A stretch of DNA of 64,000 nt from Dipetalonema caudispina (Eukaryota; Nematoda; Chromadorea; Rhabditida; Onchocercidae), in NCBI GenBank assembly GCA_013365325.1, contig JABVXV010000004.1, forward strand, positions 558,001-622,000. Direction: 5' to 3'. Each line of letters opens with the position of its first letter. Position 1 is the first letter of the stretch. Of the stretch, positions 12,494-28,175 are shown one piece after another. The position numbers and the translations under genes were made by a program. Below the pieces are notes generated by a model. The model was not told where the DNA came from. It saw only the letters and a list, made by a program, of their open reading frames with translations, and searched no databases.

Positions 12494-15400
12494 GATAACA
12501 ATACTTCTGTGGTTGATGATGATGCAGTAGCTACTGCTCCTTCCTCCTACTGGTGCTGTTGTTGTTGTTGATGACGGTGATGACACCATGTTGATTGCAA
12601 GTGGTGCATAACTTGGCTGACAGACAGACAGACAGCGGTACTGATCGCCATCACCAAGTACAGACTTATAAAGCATTCGGAGACATACCAAGAAGGTTGC
12701 GGAGGAATACTACTATTACCTTAGTTCAAATTTGTTGAACAAACGGAGGCCGCAGAGCAGAGATTCAGGCGGAGTCATCGGAGTATTTCATGGAAATTAT
12801 TTCCATGTCTTCATGCCTTTCTCATTTCGCGTATAAATAAAATTTCTAAAGGAATTTTGAGGATGAACAAACTTTCGTTCGATGTTACGACACTGTTCCT
12901 TTGTCTCCCTCTCTCTCCTTCTCTTTCTCCGCCCCTTTATTTCTCTGTTTGTAAGAGGATATGAGATCGTTAATATCACTGTAGTTGTAATCCTTGTAGT
13001 GAGATGACCGATAACAGGTAAAGAAAATAGATGTACCCAAAGGCGATTTATTACGCGGTAATCTCACCCGCAAAACTGATGAACAACAGTCACCTCTCTG
13101 ATGAATGATATTTGCGCACCCATTTTTGTTTATTTCGGCTCTCTTCTATGAGTGGATGTGTAAGTAAACCGTTCACACTAATAATACATCAATGATAATA
13201 ACAACAACAACAACACAGAAAGAGATCAGCTAGAATCACATTGAAATATAAATTTAGGCTCAGGCATTTCAATTAGTAGTTAAAATTATCTTGCTAATTA
13301 AGCTACTGATGTCATACAAAACTGAGAAGTAAACAAACCATTTAGATTTTGATTCAATTCTTTTATATCTTTTCATATTTCATGAGAAAAATTAGCCAAT
13401 TTGATATAGCTCGTCAAAACATACTTTTTTATAAGGAATTCCTGAAAATACTCTCCCTTGTTCCGTCTCACCATTTCGAGTAAAATGATATGTAAACGGG
13501 AACAGTTGTCTAGACTAATTTCTCATCAAACAATTTATTACATGATATAAATCATTCACTGATAAATCATTTCGATCATCGTTCCTCCTAAAACCTCTAT
13601 CCTTTGATAGTTGTATATGATCTTTTTTATAATCGTCTTGCTAGTCGTAATAATAACATTTCGATTATTTGTGTTTTTTATTAAGTTGCTATTTCTACAT
13701 CCTGCAATGTTTACATCGATATATCGGTCAATCTTAGTTCTATTTAAAACTGTCAGTCTTAATTACTCTGAAAACAGTAATAAAATTTGCTCATATATCA
13801 AGCCAAATGGACAATTCATATTTGTTTTAAAATGATGATTCGGTAAAGTGTAATGGTTTCAATTTTTGGTTGGTTGATATAATACAGTAAAAGATAAACA
13901 ATGATTGGGAAGTACACCGTGTGAGAATTATTTAGAGGAAATGCAAAATTTAAATGCACGTTGGAGATGTTGTTATCAAAACTATAACATAAATGACAAT
14001 TTTAAAAAAATTGGGGATCGGGAGGGATGAGAAAAGAAAAATGTCATTACTTTACTGAATGATAAATCCATTCAAACAAGGTCACCAATAAAGTGTTTTT
14101 TTTTTTTTTTTGTCCGCAATTGTCGTAAAGTTTGTATGCAGTTTGATATTGGAATAATTACAAAATACAAATGGATGAACTTTTCACTTTTCTGAGTATT
14201 ATGAAGATTTACCTAAATTGATATTTTCAGTATGCAAATAATTGCCACATAAACTTGTTTGTATATTAACTTATAATGAGCTATATATACGAAAAAAAAA
14301 CTTTAAGTTTACGTCATTCATGAAATTCAGCGCAACCAGTAATTTTGTTTGTATCCGTATGGATGGTATCGTTGGCGCCAGAAAGGTAAAAATTGACCGA
14401 GCAACCCTGATCGGAGGATATTTTACATGATTTACTCAAATTTTTCATTTTGATGCGAAATTTGGTGGTAAATATAAATGAAGATAATCAAATTCTTGGT
14501 AGAGAAAAATTATAGTCAATATATTCTAACATTATTCATGCTGCATAAAGTAGAAAGAGATTATTTAACAACAAAATTTTACATTTGACTTTTGAAAAAA
14601 TGATAAATGTTATCACTGGAAATATCATTTTATGTAACCAAGATAACATATGAGATGAATACAATGATTATGTAAAATAGATATGACAATAATTGAATGG
14701 AATTTAGAACGATCAAACATTTTCACAGTTCAGCAAGGAATCCTTATATAAAATTTCAAATCCAAATGTAGTAAGTGAATACATATCATTGATATTAAAA
14801 AAGATTTTAATCTTTCAGAGTTTTGATTAGTTATTTATTTTATGTTAGAATGTATACACCATATGAACAGAGGATGTTTTTGCATTCCATTCATATTTCA
14901 AGTGAATATTATCAGTACAGTGATTTATTTCCTGCTAGTTTCATATATTTGAAATATGTTAATTCCAAGTAATTGAATTGTAGAAAGAAATATTTTGATA
15001 ATCTTTGGTACTTCTTGTAGATTTAATTTATATTTAATCTTTCGTTCAACAGTCCAGATATACAAAAGTATGAAGAATACGAATACCTTCTTTTCTAAAT
15101 TACCCGGCGTCTAGTTGGACCGGAAACCGGATAGCAACGATAGGATTATTATAAGAACAAACGTCAACGACACTATTTTCTCAATGAGTACTCAAATCGA
15201 TATCCGTTATATTTTTGACGTATCAATAAACCAACACTATCGACACATCTACTTTATTTAATATTATTCCACACACACAACCTGTGGTTATAGTTGGTAT
15301 ACAAAATATAGAGCAATATTATCACAAGTACTTAAGTTAAGAAACCGAATAGTTAAAGTTAGATTTGAATAATTCATTCAAAATCTCAAATTTAATTAGA

Positions 15401-16891
15401 ATTATGGGTTCGATTTCAACTATCTCATAAGAACAAGAAAGCAAAGAAAGTGGGAAAGAGTTGCTACTGTTGAAAAGTAAGACGGAAGTTATCGTAATCT
15501 TGTCGGTTTAGTGAAACAACACGAATCACTCTGAATGAAAAATTATTTGACAAAAAAGATTCGAAGAATAATATTTTCAGAAAAAGAAATGAATGAGGAT
15601 TTTATTTCATTTATGCCATTTCAACAAATACCAATTTCAAACATTTCCTATGTGCAAAGAAATTAATTAACATGATCAATGAAGGAGCGAATTCGCCTCA
15701 TTAATAAGCCATTTGTGCAACAATTGCGACATCAGCATTTAATCTTCATACTGCTCGTCGAAAATTGAAATCAAAAAAAAAACAAATGCCATCTTTCAAT
15801 TCTTCAGACTTCTAAACATTTCTTGTTTAATATTTTTCCATACAATTATTAACGCGTGAAAAGTTCAAATGAACCGACTTCCTAATTCTGCTATTTGGAA
15901 CCATGACCATTAATAGAGGGAAATATTACATCAAACCCATAAACATTACGTTGACCGCTGAATTTGTATCATATGCCCCATTTTTCAAATTCCTGCACCA
16001 TCTATTATCATCATCACTGCTCCAAATCAATTTTTCGATCAAGGTTATTATCATTAATTACAAGAAAACAGCAATGTTGATAATTTTTATCGGTGTAGAA
16101 ATCAAAGTATTTCCTACAACTCCGATGCAATTTCTCTCCCTAACTTCCATACCATGTTTAGTATTACAAATATTTCTGAGATTTATATATTGTCTAATAT
16201 ATTCTGAATGAAGTGCAACAACTATTTCCATTTGCACATTAGGTAATCGTTCGCAAGAGTTGCACTTCAAGAAGCTCAAAACAGAATAACCTTTGATCAT
16301 TTCTGTTCTATTAAATTTTAATTTTATTTACTTATTGCGTTATACGCATTGGTGAAACATTGAGAACAGTAACATTTCATAGCAATGTTATGAATTTTCA
16401 TTCACAAAAAATATTTTCCCATTAATGAAAGGCATTATAGAACTCGTAAAAATTGTCTCTCTAATCAATTCCCGCATATTAAACAGATCAACAAGAGCAC
16501 TTTCTGCAATGGGACCATATTCAGGTGGTTCTTCCAAACAAATATCCTTGGCCACTAACTTTGGTATAATAAGCCAACAAAAGACAATTTATTTATTGAT
16601 ATATTTAATTTGTTCTAAAATTAATTTTGTTAGTATCAATATTTCACTTCAAATATTAAAATTATGATGCAAAAATTTGAAAATTATGAATTAAAATTTC
16701 AAACCAATCATTTCCACAAATATTTTTATTCTTTCTCTCAAATACAGCTAAAGATATCCAGGGAATTCCGAGAATTTTTCCTTAACAAGAATGAATAACA
16801 AAGCTTGAAACACTCAATTTCTGTGAAATAGAGCATTTCTTCATTTGTTACATCATATTTGACAATAATTAAAAATAGCAAAACACCAGCC
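12494..16891. other. Intergenic, no gene seen
   Basis: The part next to 12494 is the 5' flank of the minus-strand membrane protein gene. It is richer in G+C and carries CAA/ACC repeats. The rest is AT-rich with poly-T/poly-A runs, for example near 14098-14111. I found no exon with conserved residues or matching splice sites on either strand. Confidence 0.55.
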
Positions 16892-16963
16892 TTCCGTTGC
16901 CGGGAATCGAACCCGGGCCTTGCGGGTGAGAGCCGCAAATCCTAACCACTAGACCACAACGGA
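16892..16963 (-). tRNA. tRNA-Glu (anticodon CUC)
   Basis: The minus strand folds as a complete 72-nt cloverleaf. The acceptor stem pairs TCCGTTG with CAACGGA, followed by discriminator A. The D-arm begins GTCTAGTGGTTAGGAT. The anticodon stem TGCGG/CCGCA encloses loop CTCTCAC with anticodon CTC. The T-arm contains GGTTCGAATCC. There is no intron. The internal box A (TGGTCTAGTGG) and box B (GGTTCGAATCC) promoter elements match the RNA polymerase III consensus. Glu is assigned from the anticodon and the typical TCCGTTGTGGTCTAGTGG 5' half. Confidence 0.97.
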
Positions 16964-18456
16964 CCATGTCACTACATCATTCCACATCATTCAAGTGATA
17001 AATCTATTATCACTGATAATAACAATTAATTCATCTAATTTTGCAATTAAGATGATATTGAACAAATACCATCTTTAATCCAAATAGAAATGCAACATAC
17101 CATTCTCATTACTATAATTTAGTAGAAGCATAAAGCAGTACGACAATATTAACACTTGAATTGTTTAACTTTTTTACTCGAACTGATAATTTACAAGTAA
17201 ACTGTCCAACTTTTATCACAAAGCTTATCTTTACACGATATTTGATCAGTATCCTGTTATGAAATTACTAAATATTAAGCTATTCATGCTATTTAGTAAC
17301 AGGAACACATTGCGGTATTGAACACAATGCAATTTTACACTCTATATATAGCAATCATTTTATGGAAAAAGCAATCAACCCATTATCAGCAATTGAATGG
17401 CGAACAATGGATGCTTTTTATATCATGATCGGCTTACAAGGAGCATAGTAATTCACAAGCTGTGTGTACTTCTATGGCGCAGATATATATATATATATAT
17501 AGCAGGGAGCGTAGGAAGGGTGTTAAGATATACGATATACTCTTTCTTAATGGTAGACTTTATTGATTTAAAAATAAGGCTTAAAAAACCAACATATATG
17601 CATTTTTTGAACACTTATTTCGCTAATAGTAATATTTCATATGAAGATAAATTTTATGTATTATTCTAAGCAGGAAGAGGAAGAAAGAATGGTAACTTTA
17701 CTCCGTAATCATGTCACCATAAATCGGAGTAAAACTCATTCTATATTTTCGTTCATCCACTTCCTTCAAAGAACTGAGAAAATTAATAAATTTGTTTCTC
17801 TGTATGTATGGTTTAGAAAATTAATGACAATGTAAAGGACATGAAAAGATAGATTTATAAAGAAATATTCGAGAGAAAAAAAAAAAAACAGGAATTATAG
17901 TAAATCACATTTTCATTAAAAATGTCATCTGATAAAAAAATGAACGGAAAAACGGTTAAGGCAAGTGGATTCTGAAATATTTTCAGCAATGCCCGATTGC
18001 CTGACCCACTCCAGTATAAAGCATGACGGTCCTAATTATTCTTCAGAAAAGTAACTGTTCAAGATGATTCAGTATTATGTCATTGCAAACAACAAAATGT
18101 TAACTTGACCTTTTCCAGGATTTCTGTATACCCTGTTCCAATATCTTTGTTTTGTCTAGTATGTAAAAATAAACTGGGAAAGGAAACTATAATCCCCCTC
18201 GGCACAGCAAACCTACGGGTGTGCTACGACAGTACGAAAGATCTCTCTGTAAAGCATTTTGAAAATTACAATTATAATGGATGAGTAACAAAAACAGAAA
18301 AAAAAAGAACAAATGAGAAGTGAATCTGTTCTGTTCCAGGTAAAAATGAAAGCCGCAAACAAACAAGAAAGATGGAAAGAGAGACTATGATGACCGCCAA
18401 GCCCGTAAACTACTGCGCTATTCTTTTGGTGGTGGGGAGGAAAGGGTTTGCATGGA
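16964..18456. other. Intergenic, includes rab-11 3' flank
   Basis: No coding exon is recognised. It contains an (AT)9 run at 17483-17500 and a poly-A run near 17878-17888. The right end is the 3' untranslated flank of the Rab11 gene. Confidence 0.55.
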
Positions 18457-20515
<2,059 letters not shown>

Positions 20516-22824
20516 ATTTCTACTGGAAACATAAGGGACGCATAAACAAGCGTTAATAAAATATATTTACATGACGCAAACGACGAAAACGAACTAGTGA
20601 AAAAAGAGCTCATTAACATTTATAATTCATCCATAATATGCACCGCAGCCTATACGACTTTTATCAGAGAATACTTTTTTTCAAAATCCCAAAACAGTCC
20701 ACATAATTCAAAGAAAGCAATGGCTGCCACCTGTTGAAGCCAAAGCTAGCATTACTTGAAGAGAAAGCAAGAAAAGTTCGCATAAATCAGTGAATGAAGT
20801 CATAGAATCAGTAATCCCGCAAGGAGCTGAAAATATTCTTACTCCTCTCATCAAACTCTGAAAAACATAATGTAGCAATAAACTGTATGAATCAAGAGAT
20901 GTATCTTTCATCTTTCTGCCACAAAGTACTTAGAATAATATATTGGTCCAGCTGGCACAGAGTAACATTTCATTAACATTGATGGAAAGATGCACTTCAA
21001 TAAAAATGATGCATTTGAATTACCTACTGTTATCAGTATTAATACAGGTACTTACTATTATATTACTACCGTTACCACGAGCAATTACATAAACGCATAC
21101 ACTGAGCAAAACAAATTTCCTATTGCAATCTTCTCTTGCTGTTTTAATTGCTGGATTCCACGGTACAATATGCTTTATGCTCCTCCTTACTACACGTTGA
21201 ACACGCCACGCTGAAACAAAAATTCAAAAGCGGTTAGAAGAAGGAAATTCTATGGTCACCTATGCTTAAAGCCAGCAATTGCATTACTGCAATCGGCATA
21301 CAATAAGCGAACTCGTGATACACCCTGAAATTACGAAGCATTTCGCCATAAAACAACTTTCTCTTGAACTTACAAAATGATGGTAAATTTCACCATACAA
21401 CGGGATTAAAATAAGTTTCCAACAAAGGCTGAAGAGAACAACAAAATGTGCAACCATCCGAATGTATGGTGCTTTTGTCTTATGCAGATAATAGCTAATC
21501 CATGTAATGTTCAAGCAGACTTTTAATGCCTTCACTTTCCTCTCACGATAGAGAAAATCGAAAAACATGACCCTTTTATACATAAGCACCATTGAACAAA
21601 ATTACTCATCCTGAAATCTTTACAATAGTATTAAAGAAGCCAACAAATACACTGAAAATTAATTCAAAATATCTAATAGTTCACAGTTAATTTACAAAAT
21701 ACTTTTGAGAAAATACGCTTGTGCTTGATGAGTGGAGAAATTCATCTTCAAATACCATGGGCAACAACAACAATACAGCTAGCGCTGAATTTGGTTCAAC
21801 AAGTGAAGTAATTTTGGTTACCAAGCAATTAGATAAAAACCAATCAATGAGTGTATTACTGTTTTGTACTACCATAAATATCAATCTTATTTATTAAGCA
21901 AATAAGGATTGGTATCAGCAACGAAAGAATCTCCTCTTATGCTACAGGATTATTTCCAACAAATATAAATTGACCCGGAAAGGAGAAGCAATGAAGGATG
22001 TCATTATCACTGTCCCACATCACTACCACTCTGCCATACATCAACACACCGACGTTCTACCCGACCGACCCGACCCAGCATTACAGCACGCTCCTCTTCT
22101 GCTGCTCGAGCTGGCATCGATCGGACAGATAATCAGGCATAAACTGCTGTAGGCATTCTCTTGAGCGCATTTTCAAAATAATCGAAATTCTCTTGGAAAG
22201 AGACGGAAGTAATCCTTCCTTTGATCGAGAATTAAGTATATTTCTGGTGAAAGGAACTCCAGATTATACTTGAATTTGATTTCGAACATATAATAGAAGG
22301 CAGCATTCTTCTGTAGTTAGTAGAAGCTTAATCATCGAATGATTGTCCAGAAGGCCCTGTAATTACTGAGTGAGACATTTGGTTTGGAGATGAAATGGAT
22401 GAAATGAATGGTGATAGTTTTATCGGGAAGTTATAGAATAAAATAATACATTAGGAGAAATTATGGATGCAAACGATTGCTCAAAGGACAAAGGGATCCT
22501 TTCTAATGGCTTAACTCCTCAATAAATCTTTTCAACAATTAATATTGCAAATTCCTATTCATTTAATATCTTCCATGAGGTATTCCATCACCTTTTCTTA
22601 CTTCGAGCTAACATATACGACAAAATAGAAACCTTCTAGTATTGAGATCACGATTTTCATATTCGTTGCATCGCAACATTTCTGATGGTTAGTGTTGTTC
22701 GCTTTTTGGGGAATGAAGAGAGGAGGAAGAGGGAAGGAATAATTCGTCTGTCGCGGGAGGTGTATGGGAGTTGTGGGTACGTTGGTTTCTTAGGCTTATT
22801 GATTTCATTTAATTTCAGGATAAT
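20516..22824. other. Divergent intergenic region between rab-11 and rpl-7
   Basis: This is the shared upstream region of rab-11 (leftward) and rpl-7 (rightward). It is AT-rich apart from a more GC-rich patch near 22010-22150, which could be promoter sequence or an untranslated exon. Several hydrophobic open frames exist on the minus strand (20708-21884), but none has linked splice sites or recognisable homology. Confidence 0.5.
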
Positions 22825-24446
22825 ATGGAAGAAAGCTTGGCAACAAAAGGGTTAGTATCTTTCTCCTTCTCATATTTTATTGATATTTCAATGGAAAAAA
22901 AGGAGTTCAGTTGATGGGGAAATGAAGTATAGCTGTTTTATGGCAGGATAAAACTTTTTATGACTGCTACCTTGATCGAAAAAAGCAAACAGCACCTTCT
23001 ATTGGAACTTGTCTTTCACAACTTTACCATTAAGCTGAGAAATGATAAACTGATTAATTAATTAAACTTATTTTATTAAAAAAAAACTTGATCTATCCTG
23101 AAATGCGCATACTTCGGGACTAATTGAACGTTAGCGATGAAATGGAATTGCTTCCAAGATGGCTTCCCCTAGATAGTCTATAATTTGCATTGTGTTTGGC
23201 TCTATCGTTAGTCACGACTACACTGTTTTAATTAAAGATATTTTGTAACACTTATAGAGCATCATATTTTACTGTTAATTTGCATTAATTATATTTCAAC
23301 TTGAAAATTTTAGGGAAAAGAAGCTTCCCACAGTGCCGGAGACAGTGCTGAAACGAAGAAAGCTGCGTGCAGAACAGAGAGCTAAAGCCAATGTTAGAAA
23401 GGCCAAGTTTGTTGCGGTTCGTTATCGCTTCGTTATAATTGGCTTTGTCCGATCTTTGTTCATGTACCTAGTATGCTGCATGGATACTCCTTAGTGCTCT
23501 GTAAAAATTGTTTAGAAAAATTTGACATTGGTATGTGTTATTGTGTACATCACCTTTCTTTCAGAAAGCGAAAAAAAAGAAGCTTGAGATCTTCAAACGC
23601 GCTGAAAAATACGTGAAAGAACATAGGCAACGCGTACGACAGGAAATTCAATTAAAGCGTGAAGCTAGAAAAGCAGGCAATTTCTATGTACCTGATGAAG
23701 CCCGTCTTGCATTCGTGATCCGAATCCGTGGTATCAACCAAATGCACCCACGGCCGCGTAAGGTTCTGCAACTCTTCCGTTTACGACAAATAAACAATGG
23801 CGTTTTTGTCAAACTGAACAAAGCAACACTTCAAATGTTGCGTATTGTGGAGCCGTACGTTGCATGGGGATATCCGAGTATGAAAACCGTTCATGATCTA
23901 ATCTATAAGCGTGGTTACGCAAAAATTAATGGCCGTCGTATACCAATCACGGACAATTCTATTGTCGAAAGTTCGCTTGGTAAGTTTATGAGTCATATGT
24001 ATGCCTCTTCACTGATAGTTTTCATCTTAACATTTTGATAAGTGAACTTTTCGAACTTCTTTCGAGTAGGTTGTAGATATTTCATAAAGCATTGAGAAGT
24101 GATTCAATAGTTCGAATAATTCGTCCAATGCGGTCGTTACCCGTTCATCCTTTTGAAATCGGTGATATTCGGGAAACGAAGAATAGATCAGGATTTTTGA
24201 AACTAATTCATGATTATTCTATAACAGCGGATTTCAGGAAAATGTGATATAATTTGTATGGAAGATCTTGTGCATCATATCTTTACTGTGGGTCCCTATT
24301 TCAAGCGTGCTACGAACTTCCTATGGCCTTTCAAGTTGAATAACCCGTCAGGTGGCTGGACGAAAAAAACAAATCATTTCGTTGAAGGTGGTGACTTCGG
24401 TAATCGTGAAGATCAGATAAATGCATTGCTGAAGAAGATGATTTGA
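22825..24446 (+). CDS. rpl-7: 60S ribosomal protein L7 (uL30)
   Basis: Four exons (22825-22850, 23314-23416, 23565-23979, 24238-24446; phases 2, 0, 1) give 250 aa against about 248 in mammals. The basic N-terminal extension ([20 protein letters not shown]) is followed by [20 protein letters not shown]. The uL30 core has [40 protein letters not shown] and [18 protein letters not shown]. The C-terminus reads [20 protein letters not shown]...[16 protein letters not shown]. It is a structural protein of the large cytosolic ribosomal subunit. The start follows TTTCAG at 22812-22817 by 7 nt, consistent with trans-splicing. The first exon encodes only MEESLATK plus two bases, a common layout for ribosomal protein genes. 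Its introns could host snoRNAs, but I could not recognise any. Confidence 0.97.
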
Positions 24447-24901
24447 TTGTTTGTTTTGGAAAATGGTTTTTGTTATTGTTCGGATAAAGGTAACATTGTT
24501 TGCATTGACTCTTTAATTCAGAGTTTCATTACATCATTCTGGGAAGCTAGAGGAGAATTTGTAATATAATATCCACATTGGATGGTGTCTCTTCAAGAGA
24601 AATTCTGTGAATTTCTAGTTTTTTGAATCAATTCCAATTTTTTTGTCATTGAGATGTTGAATAAGCGAGACCTAAATTGTCATGGAATGCAGAAATTCAA
24701 GTCTTGGCAGCAATATGCTAAAAAAGAACTAGTGGTAGATTTACTCTTCCACCTGTATAGCTTGGGTCTACTGTATTTCATTTAACCTCCATAACTTAAG
24801 TGAAGCAATACAGTAACGGGGGAAGTTCACATGGTACTGTTACACTTCTTGTACTTGAGCTGTTCATAGCAAATATTTATTGTTTTATGTCATCCAAATA
24901 T
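24447..24901. other. Convergent 3' flanks of rpl-7 and the decarboxylase
   Basis: Only 455 nt separate the two stop codons. The stretch is non-coding and contains the minus-strand poly(A) signal for the decarboxylase. Confidence 0.7.
24876..24881 (-). terminator. Poly(A) signal AATAAA, decarboxylase gene
   Basis: A canonical AATAAA on the minus strand lies about 20 nt downstream of the TGA stop at 24904-24902, implying a very short 3' UTR. Confidence 0.6.
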
Positions 24902-27900
24902 TCATTGTTTCATATCTCTTCGTACATCTTCGGCAAAATTGTGAATGATCGCATGCGCTTGGTTTATATCCTCTGCTGTAGTTAATGTACTACACACTGT
25001 TAAACGTAGGAAGTAAACTCCGTGAACAGCTGAAGCTATGACATGGATACGACGGTCCTCATTGATTCTTCGATTTAGTTCTTCATTCATCTCATTTGTC
25101 GAATCCTGTCAACGAACAACGGCGATAAGAACAATTTGCATATCTCACAAACATGATTATACTGAGACTTCTTATTGCTTATTGCAAAATGATCATGCAG
25201 ATCTTACTGTCTCGAAATTCGACTGAAATTCTGAAACGCAACGAACCTTTAGACGAAAGCATACCATTCCCCAAGTTCGCGGTACGAAAAGCTCAAACAA
25301 GCTGTCGTTTTGGATGAGCGCTTCGAAGTTCTTCGCTAGCTCGACCATCTATTGGGGTGAGTGTTACAAAACCATTGAGATCAGAGGGAAAATTGAAGTT
25401 TGAGAAAATGAATTGCCCGTACAAAAGCAGGAATTAAAAAAAAAAAAATCATTGGTCGGAACCTTTCTCAAATGTTTCTGTAAGCCAATGATGCCATAAT
25501 TTCGCAGTACAAACCATACTTTCAACGATCGAAATCTTCGTCCAAGAGCTATTTGGAAATGCTAAAAGTGTTATCAGTTCTAAGAACTTATAAGTTTGAG
25601 CCTTGAATCTAACTTTTTCAAGCAGTAGTACTAATCAAAAGGTGTAATGAATATAAAACTAATCTAGTACCTTAGTAACAGCAGCAGTAGAGCACAAAGT
25701 TTAAGGAATTTTGATAAATTTTATAGCATATAAATAAGTAATCGATTCTTATTTCATTTCTATTCTTATCACAGAATACTTTCCATTATTGTTGGATTAT
25801 AATTTTCGCAACAGGATATTTATAGACTATTCTAATTCCTTTCTTCGATCCAGATTACAAGCAAAGAGACATTGTCAAGTCTAAAACACTGCTCTTAATT
25901 CCTGAATCTTTCAGTACCATAATTATAAGATTAACAAGAGAAGTTACTCGATAATCAACTGCGCAACTCTGATTATGTTTTAAATAGATCGGATTTACTG
26001 CAAAGTACTTCATTATTTGTCTCCCATTTCTGAACCTGAAATTCGGATTCCTTGCAAACTTTAAACAAGTTTTCACTCATTTTTAAACATCTATCGAAAA
26101 ACAAAAGAATCTTGATCGTTACATGCTTACTCCAAAATTTTTATTTATTATGCTTATCAAGATAACAATTTGACAAGACAAGTACCACATCGGAGAGCAA
26201 TCGAAATTTATCGGTAATGCTTTATGAGCATTCACACTAAAAGAATCAATGTATTCGAATCCACGAGATAAGTAGCGATATTCGGGACAAAGTAAAAACG
26301 CACCTGCAAAATACATATCTGCTTTGATAGTTTCTAATCTAATTGATGCAATATCATTCGATCTCATTTTCTTCACATCTCATTCTTTTACTTAATTTAT
26401 CACTTTAATACTTTTTTCTTCCCTTCGTAACTAATTTACATGACTTACCAGCATATGCAGAATCGATATGTATCCATATGTTTTCTCTCTGACATATTGG
26501 TCCAAGCTCATCCACTGGATCCACTCCACAGCTTGATGTTGTACCTAAGGTCATAATGAATACAAATGGCACCAAACCATTTTTTCGATCTATCTGAAAG
26601 TCTCATTGAAGTTTGTTCTTTCATGTTTACAAATAAAAAATAATATAGCAAATCAGAATTCAAGTATCAGAAGGACATTAATTAAAAATTTTCGAATAAA
26701 TTCAGTTTCGTAACTCTTTAAATTTACCATTATCGCTTCTTCAAGAACTTTTGCAGTGACGGTAAAATTATCAAAAGGGCCACCACGTATAGTTTTTAGT
26801 TTTCGTAAACGCATAGCTGCCAGCATGACACCTTTTTCCACCGATGAATGAGCCTTAAATGACATCTAACTTTTATATCTTTTAAATTTTAGGAAATTAT
26901 CCGGCAGATTATATCACAAATTCGGAAATCCTACGGAACGTTTCTTCTTCACTTCCTTTTCTCGTTTGTCTCCCCTTTTTTTTCCCATTCCAATCTTTCC
27001 CCACTTTCCTCTATATCTTCTCCTGCCCTCTGCAGTATTTCCGCTTTACTTTTCCTAATGACCAATTTGCATGATCACCTGATCGGAGCAGTAAGCAACT
27101 AGCTTAGTTATAATGGTCGCATCATGATATGGATAGTGGCATAATTCACCGGAGCCATCTAAAACAACTTGCACTTCCTGGTTGACGATACCTTCCGATA
27201 CTTTAATACGCTGAAAAAGTATATTTGATATTATAGTTAGATTTTGGATGCAAGAAAAACATTAGAGTTTATACAAAGTATTATAGCGATTTAGGAATAG
27301 AAAGGAGATTATTAAAAGAGATTATTAACAAACAATCTATGACACCTCAACAGCTCGTCCTCTGGCTGCCAATATTGCCACGTAAGTTGCGTCACTGGCA
27401 GTGCTTTGAATGATACCTATACCAGATCCAGCCTTAGTATTCAGGAATTCTACCGGTAGCTCCAATGCTTTGGCTAACCAATTTGTCATAGAAATTTCAA
27501 GTTCTGTCATAGAAGGCGATGACTGCTAGAAATTTTACTATATTAATGTGTCATCAAGCAATGATTAATTTTATAACATTAATCATAGGTAGTTTAATAT
27601 TTGAATAACTAGAAAAACTTATTACAATGCAAAGAGCCTTATACTGAAGTTGAGTTTAAAGATTTTAACTTACCCAGCTAAATCCGATACTTGCGAGTCC
27701 ACCGCTGAGGATATCACCCATAATAGATTGATAAGAAATACCGGTTGGGAAGTAAGCAAAAAAATTAGGATGCTGCCAATGAGTGTTGCAATTAACGACC
27801 ACTTCATCGATATCATTAAAAATTTTCTCCCATGGCTCACCCATGACAGGAGGATCTTTCGGTACCTTGAAGTAAACCTTACTTAAATTAATTTTAATGA

Positions 27901-28175
27901 AATTTCGCCAAAATTGGAATACATATGTTTAAACGAAATGATAAAATTTCCCAAAGATGTCCAGAATGAATCTCGTGAAATGATTTTTCCTGTCCACAAC
28001 GAGGAATTTGTATAGCTTCATGATTTGTTATTTCTATAAACAATGGTAGTACCAATTCGTTTATGAATCCAAGCTTCACATTCGGTAACGGAGCTCTTTT
28101 ACGGAGCGATTCCCAATAATTCGCTACTAAATCAATCATTTGTTTACCATACTGACGGAATTCATTTATATTCAT
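24902..28175 (-). CDS. Aromatic L-amino-acid decarboxylase family (PLP-dependent)
   Basis: Eleven exons join in frame: 28175-28053, 27865-27674, 27525-27346, 27210-27079, 26853-26728, 26593-26449, 26303-26186, 26035-25948, 25561-25463, 25348-25247, 25105-24902. They give 502 aa, a normal group II decarboxylase length. Landmarks include N-terminal [62 protein letters not shown] (the histidine that stacks on PLP), [11 protein letters not shown] (the Asp that pairs with the PLP nitrogen), [15 protein letters not shown] (the Schiff-base Lys), VNPIYLKHN (the flexible-loop Tyr needed for decarboxylation) and [19 protein letters not shown]. It makes a monoamine or trace amine from dopa/5-HTP, tyrosine or histidine. 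I cannot tell which of the nematode paralogues (bas-1, tdc-1, hdl type) it is. It lacks the long extensions of tyrosine decarboxylase TDC-1, which slightly favours a bas-1-like enzyme. Confidence 0.95.

Noticed and set aside
16738..16938. Short minus-strand frame containing RPGFDSRQ
   Set aside because: It is a translation across the tRNA-Glu gene; this peptide is a well-known tRNA shadow.
20708..21884. Several hydrophobic minus-strand frames upstream of rab-11
   Set aside because: They lack conserved motifs and consistent splice joins. Hydrophobic frames are expected by chance in AT-rich DNA.
21970..22152. 60-codon frame in the GC-richer patch before rpl-7
   Set aside because: Ends without a plausible donor and has no homology I recognise; more likely promoter or 5'-UTR sequence.
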